Source: an uncultured bacterium | GTDB lineage: Bacteria; Cyanobacteriota; Vampirovibrionia; Gastranaerophilales; Gastranaerophilaceae | Length of the DNA: 64,000 nucleotides | Direction: 5' to 3' | Assembly (NCBI GenBank): GCA_902763805.1 | Contig: CACWTN010000003.1 | Span: 1-64,000 of the forward strand | In this document: piece by piece, positions 8,207 through 16,621 of the stretch | Layout of the letters: the number at the start of each line of letters is the position of its first letter | How positions within the stretch are numbered: position 1 is the first letter of the stretch | Position numbers and translations under genes: made by a program | The notes under the pieces: model-generated | The model's database searches: none | Told to the model about the DNA's origin: nothing | What the model saw: the letters and a program-made list of their open reading frames with translations, nothing else

Positions 8207-8901
8207 AATTCGAGTTTTGGTTTCCTTCCGCAGGATTTATCTTCATCGCAGAATCCGAGACGTTCGCATTTTGGTACAAGGTACGGCTTTAACCATGGTT
8301 CAACCTTGATAAGCTCATCGCACATAGCTTTAACCATCATTCTTATTTCGGTTTGCGCTCTTGAACAAAGTCTTAGGTTTGCAACGTGGATAAGTTCTCT
8401 GAGATTCATACTTGTAACAATTGAAGTTGCACAGGCATTCGGAAGAACTGCTCTTGCGTCTTCTGCCGGAATACCCGCTTCTACAAATTCTGCATATTTT
8501 TGGGATATTTCTCCCATAAAATCAACAAATTTTTTCTTGAGTTCTTCGTTTTTTTCTATAGTAGGAGGAATCAGATAATCAAACTGTCCTTTTTCTTTGA
8601 CATATCTTTGCGATTTTTGTGAAAAAGACATGTGTCTGTGTCTTACAAGCTGGTGTGTGCATGCTCTTGAAACATTTGATATAGCAAATGTTACCTGAAT
8701 ATGCTCAATAACCGAATAATGCCCTGAACCGACAACTCTTTCTATGAGTTTAAGCATTTTTTCTTCATCGTCGCTGCTGTTATATATATTTATAGGCATG
8801 TCTGCGCTGTAACAGGTTCTTGCTGCCGTATAAACAGTTTTAAGCATGTTTTCCGGTCTTGATATAAGATGTACAACCGGCTTGTTATTATGTTCTTCCA
8901 T
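8203..8901 (-). CDS. thyX: Flavin-dependent thymidylate synthase ThyX
   Basis: A 232-residue enzyme that makes dTMP from dUMP with methylenetetrahydrofolate, FAD and NADPH. The ThyX signature RHRxxSxxxxSxR is present as RHRHMSFSQKSQRY. The nucleotide-binding RVVGSGHYSVIEHIQ and the C-terminal LRELIHVANLRLCSRAQTEIR segment also match. The frame opens at 8946, but the ATG at 8901 is preceded by AAGGAG at 9 nt and gives the family N-terminus. The reaction yields tetrahydrofolate directly, so no coupled DHFR is needed for dTMP; ThyX often replaces ThyA in anaerobes. It is first in the operon with the binding protein and surE. Confidence 0.95.
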   Translation of the reverse strand: MEEHNNKPVVHLISRPENMLKTVYTAARTCYSADMPINIYNSSDDEEKMLKLIERVVGSGHYSVIEHIQVTFAISNVSRACTHQLVRHRHMSFSQKSQRYVKEKGQFDYLIPPTIEKNEELKKKFVDFMGEISQKYAEFVEAGIPAEDARAVLPNACATSIVTSMNLRELIHVANLRLCSRAQTEIRMMVKAMCDELIKVEPWLKPYLVPKCERLGFCDEDKSCGRKPKLEL

Positions 8902-8973
8902 TCTTCTCTGCTCCTTATCCCCTTTTATAATATCATAATACCTCATTAATATAAAATATTGTAAATAAATACT

Positions 8974-9003
8974 AAAATCCGGCGCAAAAACTATGCCGCC
9001 GGA
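8974..9003 (-). terminator. Terminator after the 108-residue protein gene
   Basis: TCCGGCG / CGCCGGA 7-bp stem with a 12-base loop; read on the minus strand it is followed by TTTTAG. It separates the 9033-9359 gene from thyX. Confidence 0.65.
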
Positions 9004-9032
9004 CTTTACATTTAAAAATTTTTAACTGTTTT

Positions 9033-9359
9033 TTATACATTTCCCGTGGAGAAATTAGAAGCTTCTTCGTAAGGATTTTCTAAACCTGTATCAACTGCCG
9101 CTTTGTAAGCTGTTTCAAACATTTCATCCGAGTTGTCTGCAATTTGCGGATTTTTCAGTAAAGCTTTTAAATCATTATTTGTGTTGTCTGCATCTTTTAC
9201 GAGCATTGAACGTCCCAGTGCTTCCGCTTTGGGGTCTGAAAAATCTTTTAATTTTGGCTCTTCTTCTTTGTTCTCTTGAGGAGAATCAGGTGTTTGTCTT
9301 TGTGTACTGTTAAAATTTACCTGATTAATACTAAACTTTGGACCATTAACTTCACTCAT
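9033..9359 (-). CDS. Small hydrophilic protein of unknown function
   Basis: A 108-residue acidic, low-complexity protein (many N, D, E, S, Q) with no Cys and no membrane segment; probably largely disordered at the N-terminus (residues 15-40) with helices after residue 45 (PKAEALGRSMLV, EMFETAYKAAVDTG). The SD is GAGGTAA 8 bases before the ATG. It is monocistronic: terminator at 8974-9003 and a long upstream gap shared with secA. The N-terminal pattern FSINQVNFNS recalls the NINF/ITFQG-like starts of other hypotheticals in this window, but this similarity is weak. No function can be assigned. Confidence 0.7.
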   Translation of the reverse strand: MSEVNGPKFSINQVNFNSTQRQTPDSPQENKEEEPKLKDFSDPKAEALGRSMLVKDADNTNNDLKALLKNPQIADNSDEMFETAYKAAVDTGLENPYEEASNFSTGNV

Positions 9360-9438
9360 GTATTATTTACCTCGCTGTTTTTTCTATTATATCATTTTTT
9401 TTAGTTAATCAACCATCCATCCATACTAAACCCTCTAC

Positions 9439-9454
9439 AAAAACTTTTTTGCTA
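9439..9454 (-). promoter_or_regulatory. TAGCAAAAAA-type upstream box (copy 1)
   Basis: On the minus strand the sequence is TAGCAAAAAAGTTTTT, 80 bases upstream of the 9033-9359 gene. Near-identical boxes precede both Cys-His-Asp protein genes at 48926-48942 and 53861-53876. Confidence 0.4.
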
Positions 9455-9550
9455 GTCAGCAAAATAAATTGTTACAAAAATTAACCAACAGGAAAATACT
9501 GCTTAAAAATAGCCGATATTATTAATTAGTCTAAAATAATTTGTCCGTGA

Positions 9551-9556
9551 TATAAT
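9551..9556 (+). promoter_or_regulatory. Probable -10 element of secA
   Basis: TATAAT 25 bases upstream of the secA ATG; no clear -35 partner. The rest of the 9360-9581 gap holds no ORF or hairpin that I would call. Confidence 0.5.
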
Positions 9557-9581
9557 TATTATTAATTGGAGAGGTTAGGAT

Positions 9582-12227
9582 ATGATTAATTTTCTATTAA
9601 AGTTAATGGGTGATCCCAATGAGAAAAAAGTTAAGAAAATCATGGGGATTATTGAACATATAAACAAGCTTGAACCTGAGTTTGAAAAACTTTCAGACGA
9701 TGAACTTCGGGCAAAAACAGATGAGTTTAAGGCAATACTTGCAAAGCGTCCGACGTCGGATAATGTAAAAGCCGACAGAATACTTGAAAAAGAAGCTTTG
9801 GATAAAATTCTGCCCGAGGCTTTTGCCACTGTAAGAGAAGCCGGAAAACGTGTTTTAAACATGCGCCACTTTGATGTTCAGCTGATAGGCGGATATTTTC
9901 TTCATAACGGACATATAGCAGAGATGAGAACAGGTGAAGGTAAAACTCTGGTCGCAACTCTTGCGGCTTATCTTAATGCTCTTACGGGAAAGGGCGTTCA
10001 CGTTGTTACTGTAAACGATTATCTGGCAAAACGTGACAGCGAGTGGATGGGTAAGATTTATAAATTTTTAGGATTAAGCGTTGGTGTTATTTTATCAAAT
10101 CAACACGATGCAGAAGAATTCAACCGTAAGCGTGCGGCTTATGCGTGCGATATTACATACGGTACAAACAATGAATTCGGGTTTGATTATCTGCGTGATA
10201 ATATGGCGCCATCCAAGGAAAATCTTGTTCAGAGACCTTTTAATTATGCAATTATCGATGAAGTTGACAGTATTTTAATCGATGAAGCAAGAACCCCTCT
10301 GATTATCAGCGGCCGTGTGGAAAAATCAGCTGATACATATACTTTAATGGCTAAGGTTGCTCCTCAGCTTGAGAAGAATAAAGATTACGAAGTTGATGAA
10401 AAGAATAAGAACGTTATCTTTACCGAAGACGGTATCGACAGAGCGCAGGAAATTATCGGATGTAAGGATTTGTTTGATATAAATAACCAGTATGCTCACG
10501 ATTTGCTTAATGCCCTTAAGGCAAAAGAACTGTTTATCCGTGATACGGATTATGTGGTTAAAGAAGGCGAAGTTATTATTGTTGATGAGTTTACGGGACG
10601 TATGATGCCGGGAAGACGCTGGTCTGACGGTTTGCATCAGGCAATAGAAGCAAAAGAAGGGGTTGATATACAGGATGAAACCCAGACGCTTGCAAGTATT
10701 ACGTTCCAAAACCTGTTCAGACTTTATCCGAAACTTTCGGGTATGACAGGTACGGCTATGACTGAAGAAGCTGAATTCGGTAAAATTTATAACCTTGAGG
10801 TTACGGCTATTCCTACAAACAAGCCTGATATCAGAATAAATTATCCTGATGTAATTTATAAGAATGAACGTGCAAAATACAATGCCGTTGTTAACGATAT
10901 TGTTGAACAAAATAATCTCGGACGTCCTGTTCTTGTCGGTACGGTAAGTATTGAAAAATCAGAGTACATTTCCGCACTTCTCAAGAAAAGAGGGGTTAAA
11001 CATAACGTTTTGAACGCAAAACAGCATGAAAAAGAAGCTTATATAATTGCTCAGGCCGGTCGTGTCGGTGCGGTTACAATAGCTACAAATATGGCAGGCC
11101 GCGGTACTGATATCCTTTTAGGCGGTAATGCTGAATTTTTGGCAAAAGAAGAACTGGAGAAAAACCACATTACTCCTGCAACTCCGAATTATGAAAAACT
11201 AAAAGAAGATGCCCTTGCAAAAGCACGTCAGATTACGGAAGAAGAACATGCTAAAGTTGTTGAGCTGGGCGGTCTTCATGTAATCGGTACGGAAAGACAT
11301 GAATCAAGACGTATTGATAACCAGTTAAGAGGTCGTGCCGCACGTCAGGGCGACCCGGGGTCAACCAGATTTTTCTTGTCTTTGGAAGATAATTTGATGA
11401 GAATATTCGGCGGAGACAAAATTGCAGGACTGATGGCTATGCTTCAGGTTGACGAGAACATGGCGATTGAATCAAAACTTATTACCCGTCAAATTCAGTC
11501 TGCTCAGAAGAAGGTTGAAACTTATCACTTTGATATCCGTAAAAACGTACTTCAGTATGACGACGTTATGAATATTCAGAGAGAAAAATTCTATGCACAG
11601 AGAAGAAAAGTACTTCAGGGCAAGGATTTGAGAAGTGATATTGAGTATATGATAGACAAAGAGATTGACAGACTTTTGAAATCATATATCACGCCTGAGA
11701 TGGGAACAGAGGAATATATAAAAGAGGATTTGGATACCTTGATTAAGGAACTCCATTCTACAATTCCGCAGTTATCGTTTATTTCAGTTGAAGATATAAG
11801 AAACATTCGTTTTCACAAGATATACGATATGATAAGAGAGGCTGCGCAGAAAGCATATAAAGACCATGAAGAAGAAATAGTAAGTTTCTTTAATTCTATA
11901 TCAGCACAGTACGACCCGACATTTGTTCCTCAGGAGGTTTTTGGTCCTGATAACGTGATGCGTTCGCTGGAAAGAGATATTTTGCTCAGGGTTGTTGATA
12001 ATCAGTGGATAGATCATCTTCATAATATTGATATGCTTAAAGATGGTATAGGACTTCGAGCATACGGTCAGAAGGATCCTTTAATCGAATACAAAAAAGA
12101 AGCTTACGATTTGTTTAACAAGATGATGTATGAGATACAGTCAAATACAGTCAAATATTTGTTCCGTGCCAAGTTTGGCATCCAGTTTGTGTCGGATGAC
12201 GGCGGTGTTGAAGTTGTTGAACAATAA
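9582..12227 (+). CDS. secA: Preprotein translocase ATPase SecA
   Basis: An 881-residue ATP motor that pushes unfolded preproteins through SecYEG. Nucleotide-binding domain 1 holds Walker A (MRTGEGKT) and the DEAD-like [16 protein letters not shown]. The preprotein cross-linking domain follows (about residues 225-370), and domain 2 has [15 protein letters not shown] and the arginine-finger segment [11 protein letters not shown]. The helical wing/scaffold and IRA1 are intact. The protein stops after [13 protein letters not shown], so the C-terminal Cys-rich zinc/SecB-binding tail of many SecA proteins is missing. The SD is GGAGAGGTTAGG. It probably carries the exported pilins, the TpsB-like protein and signal-peptide proteins seen in this window. 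Confidence 0.98.
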   Translation: MINFLLKLMGDPNEKKVKKIMGIIEHINKLEPEFEKLSDDELRAKTDEFKAILAKRPTSDNVKADRILEKEALDKILPEAFATVREAGKRVLNMRHFDVQLIGGYFLHNGHIAEMRTGEGKTLVATLAAYLNALTGKGVHVVTVNDYLAKRDSEWMGKIYKFLGLSVGVILSNQHDAEEFNRKRAAYACDITYGTNNEFGFDYLRDNMAPSKENLVQRPFNYAIIDEVDSILIDEARTPLIISGRVEKSADTYTLMAKVAPQLEKNKDYEVDEKNKNVIFTEDGIDRAQEIIGCKDLFDINNQYAHDLLNALKAKELFIRDTDYVVKEGEVIIVDEFTGRMMPGRRWSDGLHQAIEAKEGVDIQDETQTLASITFQNLFRLYPKLSGMTGTAMTEEAEFGKIYNLEVTAIPTNKPDIRINYPDVIYKNERAKYNAVVNDIVEQNNLGRPVLVGTVSIEKSEYISALLKKRGVKHNVLNAKQHEKEAYIIAQAGRVGAVTIATNMAGRGTDILLGGNAEFLAKEELEKNHITPATPNYEKLKEDALAKARQITEEEHAKVVELGGLHVIGTERHESRRIDNQLRGRAARQGDPGSTRFFLSLEDNLMRIFGGDKIAGLMAMLQVDENMAIESKLITRQIQSAQKKVETYHFDIRKNVLQYDDVMNIQREKFYAQRRKVLQGKDLRSDIEYMIDKEIDRLLKSYITPEMGTEEYIKEDLDTLIKELHSTIPQLSFISVEDIRNIRFHKIYDMIREAAQKAYKDHEEEIVSFFNSISAQYDPTFVPQEVFGPDNVMRSLERDILLRVVDNQWIDHLHNIDMLKDGIGLRAYGQKDPLIEYKKEAYDLFNKMMYEIQSNTVKYLFRAKFGIQFVSDDGGVEVVEQ

Positions 12228-12327
12228 TATAAATGTTAACAAATCTTAATAATTTTTGTTAAAAAAGTCAATTTTGGAAAACTAAAACACTTTATATATA
12301 TGTGTAGAACTTAGAAGGTGTTTTAGT

Positions 12328-12945
12328 ATGGCGTTGAATCCGTATACTTTGTATCATTTATATGAAAAGGGCATATTACCGTATGTTCCCGAGGATTTAA
12401 TGTCGGGAGTTCCTGTTGCGCCGATGGGTTCAATTTCGAATCCTTATCTTGAGCTTGCACAGCAGGGAGGTTTGTACCGGAACCACGGAATGCACAATGA
12501 TACATTTCAGATGAACGGCGGAGTTCATTCTCCATACTCAAATTCGTACACAAATCCTGTTTTGTCGCAGCCTCAAATCGGTTCAATGTCTCAGGCAGGC
12601 GGAATGAATACATTTAATGGTGTCGGGGTAGGAGCATATTCGCAGGCAGGCGGAATGAATGCATTTAACGGTGTGGGGATAGGAGCATATTCTCAGGCAG
12701 ATGCGGGAATGAATGCATATGGCGGTCTTTTTGGCGAAGCGGGAAACGGGATTAGCAACGGATACAGCAAGACGGTTTCTGTTATTAACAGAACTCCGAA
12801 GTTTGTTTTGGGATTAGCGGCTCTGCTGATAGGAGCTTTGGGTATAAAACATGCTTTCAGAGGCGGTAAAAAAGCTGCTCATAAATCAGGATTTTTGTCT
12901 AAACTTAATCCTCTGAATTGGAATTTGTTTAAGAAGAAAAGTTAA
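12328..12945 (+). CDS. Glycine-rich repeat protein with C-terminal membrane anchor
   Basis: A 205-residue protein of unknown function. Residues 1-85 are rich in P, G, N, Q and Y. Residues 88-133 hold two exact-length 17-residue repeats (SQAGGMNxFNGVGxGAY) and a third partial one. Residues about 160-180 (FVLGLAALLIGALGI) form one membrane segment, followed by a basic tail (GGKKAAHKSG, LFKKKS). With no N-terminal signal peptide it could be a tail-anchored protein with the repeats in the cytoplasm. The SD is AGAAGGTG. It stands between secA and a HAD gene and ends at a terminator. Confidence 0.75.
   Translation: MALNPYTLYHLYEKGILPYVPEDLMSGVPVAPMGSISNPYLELAQQGGLYRNHGMHNDTFQMNGGVHSPYSNSYTNPVLSQPQIGSMSQAGGMNTFNGVGVGAYSQAGGMNAFNGVGIGAYSQADAGMNAYGGLFGEAGNGISNGYSKTVSVINRTPKFVLGLAALLIGALGIKHAFRGGKKAAHKSGFLSKLNPLNWNLFKKKS
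12589..12726 (+). repeat. 51-bp in-frame tandem repeat, 2.7 copies
   Basis: Units at 12589-12639, 12640-12690 and a partial third at 12691-12726 encode 17-residue Gly/Asn-rich units. The first two differ at only a few bases, so the array is probably young and may vary in copy number between strains. Confidence 0.85.
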
Positions 12946-12986
12946 CATATTAAAATAACCTTATTAAAATACCTTATTAATTTATG

Positions 12987-13010
12987 ACGCTCTTTTGGGC
13001 GTTTTTTTTT
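12987..13010 (+). terminator. Terminator after the glycine-rich repeat protein
   Basis: ACGCTC / GGGCGT stem with a TTTT loop, followed by nine T. The proposed -10 of the next gene starts directly after the T run. Confidence 0.8.
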
Positions 13011-13014
13011 ATGA

Positions 13015-13020
13015 TAAAAT
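13015..13020 (+). promoter_or_regulatory. -10-like element for a leaderless HAD gene
   Basis: TAAAAT ends 6 bases before the ATG at 13027, and the region has no SD sequence, so transcription would start at or next to the start codon. An alternative TATGAT at 13010-13015 would give a leader of a few bases only. Confidence 0.5.
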
Positions 13021-13026
13021 TGTTTT

Positions 13027-13818
13027 ATGATTAAATTTATTGCGACGGATATTGACGGAACAATACTTGCACAGGGAGCTTCTTTTACGGATGGGGTAAA
13101 ATCCTGTATAAACGATTTGAAGGAGCGCGGTGTAAAGGTTGTTATAGTTACGGGCAGAATGAATAAGGCTGCGCTGCTCATAAGGGACGAGCTTGAACTT
13201 GATACGCCTGTTGTATCGTATCAGGGCGGTTTGGTAAATGACGGCGGGAATGTTTTGTATGAGCGGTATCTTTCGGAAACTCAGACAAAAAAGATTATAG
13301 AGTGGGCGAGAGCTGAAAAAATTCATATAAATTTGTATAATGATGACACTTTGTATTCTGAGTTTGATAATGAGGAGGTCAGACGATACAGCAAGGCTCA
13401 GCGCATAGATTACAAGGTTAAGCCGTTTGATGAGATTAAACTTGATAAGGTCAATAAAGTTTTGGCGATAGATTTTGATAATGCAGACAGGATTGACAGG
13501 TATGAAAAAGAACTTCCCGGAGAATTTCCTGAACTGTATATAGTAAAATCCACACCGCATTTTCTTGAGTTTTCAAATCCTGAGGGTTCAAAATACTGTG
13601 CCGTAAAATTTTTGCAGGAGTATTGGGGAATAAAACAGAGCGAAACGCTGGCAATTGGTGACCAGAATAACGATATTGAACTGTTGAGAGCAGGCGGAAT
13701 AAAGGTTGCAATGGGGAATGCCAGTGATGAGTTAAAGGGTGTTGCTGATTATATTACGGATACGGTTTATAATGACGGTTTTGTAAAAGCTGTTGAGAAA
13801 TTTGTATACGGGAAATAA
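13027..13818 (+). CDS. Cof-type HAD-superfamily phosphatase (HAD IIB)
   Basis: A 263-residue phosphatase. Motif I is DIDGTI at residues 8-13 (nucleophile and acid/base Asp), motif II is VIVTGR, motif III is the Lys in GSKYCAVKF, and motif IV is IGDQNNDIELL. The C2B cap inserted at residues about 85-190 and the C-terminal VAMGNASDELKGVADYIT are typical of Cof/YbiV/YidA proteins, which dephosphorylate sugar phosphates, FMN or PLP. The exact substrate cannot be read. No SD precedes the ATG; a -10-like sequence sits 6 bases upstream, so a leaderless mRNA is predicted. Confidence 0.9.
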   Translation: MIKFIATDIDGTILAQGASFTDGVKSCINDLKERGVKVVIVTGRMNKAALLIRDELELDTPVVSYQGGLVNDGGNVLYERYLSETQTKKIIEWARAEKIHINLYNDDTLYSEFDNEEVRRYSKAQRIDYKVKPFDEIKLDKVNKVLAIDFDNADRIDRYEKELPGEFPELYIVKSTPHFLEFSNPEGSKYCAVKFLQEYWGIKQSETLAIGDQNNDIELLRAGGIKVAMGNASDELKGVADYITDTVYNDGFVKAVEKFVYGK

Positions 13819-13855
13819 TAACCTCTATCATGTGGAGGAAATCCGCTCAAACCAC

Positions 13856-13884
13856 TTCACAACGCAACCTTTATATGATATAAT
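13856..13884 (+). promoter_or_regulatory. Strong promoter of the prepilin cluster
   Basis: TTCACA - 17 bases - TATAAT, the closest match to a sigma70-type promoter in the window. It gives a leader of about 120 bases before the first prepilin ATG at 14011. The leader (13892-14010) contains no obvious terminator or known riboswitch. Confidence 0.7.
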
Positions 13885-14010
13885 AGAGTTAGAGCATAAT
13901 ATGTACAAAAAATATATTTTTTATATAAATTCTGACATTGGGCTCGTCGGTTATAAAAGTGCTTAAGAGGATAGTTGGGCACTTGGTATGTAAACAAAGA
14001 AGATAGCGCT

Positions 14011-16047
14011 ATGAAAAATTTTATAAAATTTGCATCCGGTTTTACGATTGCGGAGATGGTAATTACTATGTTGATTACAATGTTGATTGCTGCCGCAATG
14101 GTTCCGGTTGTGGGTATGAAAAAGGTCAGATTTCCCAGAAATACCGTATCTCATGGTATAGCTGAGTGTTATTATGAACCTACTGGGTTTGATGATAACG
14201 GAGATGCTAAAGACTGGAAATTGACGTATTATCAGACAGATAGTTCTGGCCGAAATTCGGCAACTGGCGGGGTTGCACCAGGGGAAGATTATTGTACGTT
14301 TGTTCCGCCAAAAGCTGACTTTTTCGAAATAATTGTTGTAGGTGCAGGTGCCGGTTTAACGCCCGGTGCTGCAACTCAGCGGGACAATGTAAAGTTTGGA
14401 ATAGGCGATCCGACTGGTGGTGATGGCATACAGAGCGGATATATAAGAGTAGATGGAAATTTTCAGGCTGACATTCGAGATGCTCATCTGACTACCGATT
14501 CAGGGCGTCCGCAGTATATAGATGAACCTCTGAGGACAATACTTGATCAGTGGTCGACGGGTGTTAAACGCAATACACTTGTTGCAAAATATATATTTGA
14601 ATCCGGAGTCCAAAACGGAGGTAATGGTTTTTGTGTTTACAGACCGCGTCCGACAGACTATTGTGACTGTCTGAGCAGTACAAAAAAATGTGACGGTCCG
14701 ATAGATGGTCCTTTTTTCAACGAAACTTTAGGTCAGGCGGTAAACAAGAGTAATCAGCCTGATAAGTGCTGGTTTTTCCATCATGTTTCCGGTCTGAATA
14801 CCGGCTATGGCGGACGAACAACAGTTCCGTTGATATATGCCCTGAACCGTAATGTAGAAATTCAGGCTCCCAATAACTATTTGTATCATCCTATAACCGG
14901 TGAGATACGCGAGGTTAATAATTATCAAGAGCTTGAATTTTCAATCTCTGGTAACGGTGCTTCAAAATCCGTAAAAATACATCCTGCAACTGCTGCGACT
15001 TTGCTTGGCCATACTGACTGTCTATATGAGACAGATCATTGGGGAATTCCTAGTACTGTTGTGGATAATGATGTTTGTTTCGATACGCAAGTAAATGCCG
15101 GTTTATGGCATTATCCTGATGTCCGTCGTACAGATGCATCATGCGAAGGCAATTCCTGCTCTGCGCTCAATTTTACCAAAGATTCAAGAATGGGTTACGG
15201 TGCTGATATGGGTATAGAAAATGCTGGAGCCAAAAACTGTTCCATAAAGGAGGGCACCGGTGCCGTTACTGCACGAATTTATTATCCAAAACCCAACGAC
15301 CCTAATAATACTGACCCAAGGATGCTGAAGTGGGCTTATTCCGGTGTAGCAGGTGATTCAACGTCAGTTCTTGGCGGTGAATCAGGAAAACAGCGGAGTA
15401 TTATATATGAGCATCTGGATAAAAAATTATATCTCAAACCGGCGAAATATATGAAAGAGGCGGATGAAGGAAATATTACTTATGTATTGGAAGACCCTCA
15501 GGACATTACTACTTCTGTTATTAAGGCGAGTTCCGGAAAAATTTTCGGTAATGTCGGTAAGATGGTATTCGATATATTAAGTTCACAGCTGCCTATTCCC
15601 AAACAATCTTTAGAAAAGGCAAAAGTGGGTTATAAAGATTTGAATTATGTATCGAGAGTAAATGCTGCTAAGTACCAGGGCGGCCTTAAGGGGTGCGACA
15701 ATCCGGAGCATCCGTGGTGTCCGGGTTATGGCGGCAAGGGTACATATTTTTATCTGACGGATGTTCCGCAGATGAATGCGCTTACATTGAGAAATTTATA
15801 TTTTGATAACGCTTATTATACAATCACGATGCCCCAGCTTATATCAGAGCCGGCGGTTAGTATAAATAATCCTTTGTGCGACGATAATTATACGGAGCCG
15901 ACAGATGTAACATTGACCGTTGATGACGGTGATTTTCAGAAATTACCGCCAAAAGTTCTTAAGCAGTTTATGGATGATAATAGCTTAAAATATTGTAAAG
16001 AGCGTAAAGTTAAAGGCAGTCCGGGCGCTGTAATAATAATGTGGTAG
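14011..16047 (+). CDS. Large type IV prepilin-like protein with Gly-rich/Trp-ending domain
   Basis: A 678-residue protein. The type III signal is cleaved G10|F11 (SGFTIAEMVITML) with the conserved Glu at mature position 5, followed by a hydrophobic helix. After it come YYEC, then CTFVPPKADFFEIIVVGAGAG, many Cys (CVYRPRPTDYCDCLSSTKKC, SCEGNSC) and a C-terminus reading GSPGAVIIMW. These N- and C-terminal motifs are shared with the next two genes and resemble the two halves of glycine-rich tail-fibre-like domains, with a long insert between. A TTG start at 13975 is possible; ATG 14011 is chosen from the prepilin leader length. It would be exported by Sec, processed by a prepilin peptidase (not in this window) and built into a pilus or pseudopilus. 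It leads a five-gene run. Confidence 0.85.
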   Translation: MKNFIKFASGFTIAEMVITMLITMLIAAAMVPVVGMKKVRFPRNTVSHGIAECYYEPTGFDDNGDAKDWKLTYYQTDSSGRNSATGGVAPGEDYCTFVPPKADFFEIIVVGAGAGLTPGAATQRDNVKFGIGDPTGGDGIQSGYIRVDGNFQADIRDAHLTTDSGRPQYIDEPLRTILDQWSTGVKRNTLVAKYIFESGVQNGGNGFCVYRPRPTDYCDCLSSTKKCDGPIDGPFFNETLGQAVNKSNQPDKCWFFHHVSGLNTGYGGRTTVPLIYALNRNVEIQAPNNYLYHPITGEIREVNNYQELEFSISGNGASKSVKIHPATAATLLGHTDCLYETDHWGIPSTVVDNDVCFDTQVNAGLWHYPDVRRTDASCEGNSCSALNFTKDSRMGYGADMGIENAGAKNCSIKEGTGAVTARIYYPKPNDPNNTDPRMLKWAYSGVAGDSTSVLGGESGKQRSIIYEHLDKKLYLKPAKYMKEADEGNITYVLEDPQDITTSVIKASSGKIFGNVGKMVFDILSSQLPIPKQSLEKAKVGYKDLNYVSRVNAAKYQGGLKGCDNPEHPWCPGYGGKGTYFYLTDVPQMNALTLRNLYFDNAYYTITMPQLISEPAVSINNPLCDDNYTEPTDVTLTVDDGDFQKLPPKVLKQFMDDNSLKYCKERKVKGSPGAVIIMW

Positions 16048-16065
16048 TATAAAACGGCAGGAATT

Positions 16066-16599
16066 ATGATACAAAAAAACAACAATAAAAAATTTGGATT
16101 TTCTTTATTTGAAGCATTGGTTTCAATGCTTATAATGTCGTTGTTTTTTATTGCATCTTCCCGTGTAATTACACAGAAACGCCCGATAGAGATTCAAAAA
16201 AATCCGTATGGGTATTATGAATGTTATACAATAAATGGTGTTACAAAACAGCACCGGTCGGTGGCAGAGTCGGAAACTCCTGCTTCGGTGACAGATAAAT
16301 GCACTTTTGAACCTCCCGCAGGAGCGAACTTTGTAGCGGTGCATTTTTTCAGACATTCCACATACGGTACTGCGTATTATAATACAATGCAGATAATATT
16401 TAATGAGCCCGTAACGTTTCCGTCACCCGGGGCAGTTGAAGGCTCCGGTGTATTTCAGGGTCTGGAACCTATGACAAACGATGATGCGGTACAAACCTTT
16501 AAATACTATTTGAAAATTTCACATCCCTCCTGCTATGTAAATAAATATATTACGGAGGAAAATAAATTGCCTGAAGAGGCGTTAATTATGTCATGGTAA
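16066..16599 (+). CDS. Small type IV prepilin-like protein of the cluster
   Basis: A 177-residue protein with prepilin cleavage site G11|F12 (FGFSLFEALVSML) and Glu5, then a hydrophobic helix. The mature part has YYEC, then CTFEPPAGANFVAVHFF, and ends in LPEEALIMSW, so it matches the larger paralogues on both sides but has lost most of the glycine loops and the long insert. It lies 18 bases after the first prepilin gene with a GGCAGGA SD, and 22 bases before the third. It may be a minor pilin that assembles with the two large ones. Two Cys pairs could form disulfides outside the cell. Confidence 0.85.
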   Translation: MIQKNNNKKFGFSLFEALVSMLIMSLFFIASSRVITQKRPIEIQKNPYGYYECYTINGVTKQHRSVAESETPASVTDKCTFEPPAGANFVAVHFFRHSTYGTAYYNTMQIIFNEPVTFPSPGAVEGSGVFQGLEPMTNDDAVQTFKYYLKISHPSCYVNKYITEENKLPEEALIMSW

Positions 16600-16621
16600 A
16601 TAACAATTGGAGAGTGCATAT

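Noticed and set aside
10344-10910. 188-codon minus-strand open frame inside secA
   Set aside because: It lies antisense to a highly conserved part of secA, has no SD and codes for an unlikely Ile/Phe/Asn-rich protein; a shadow of codon bias.
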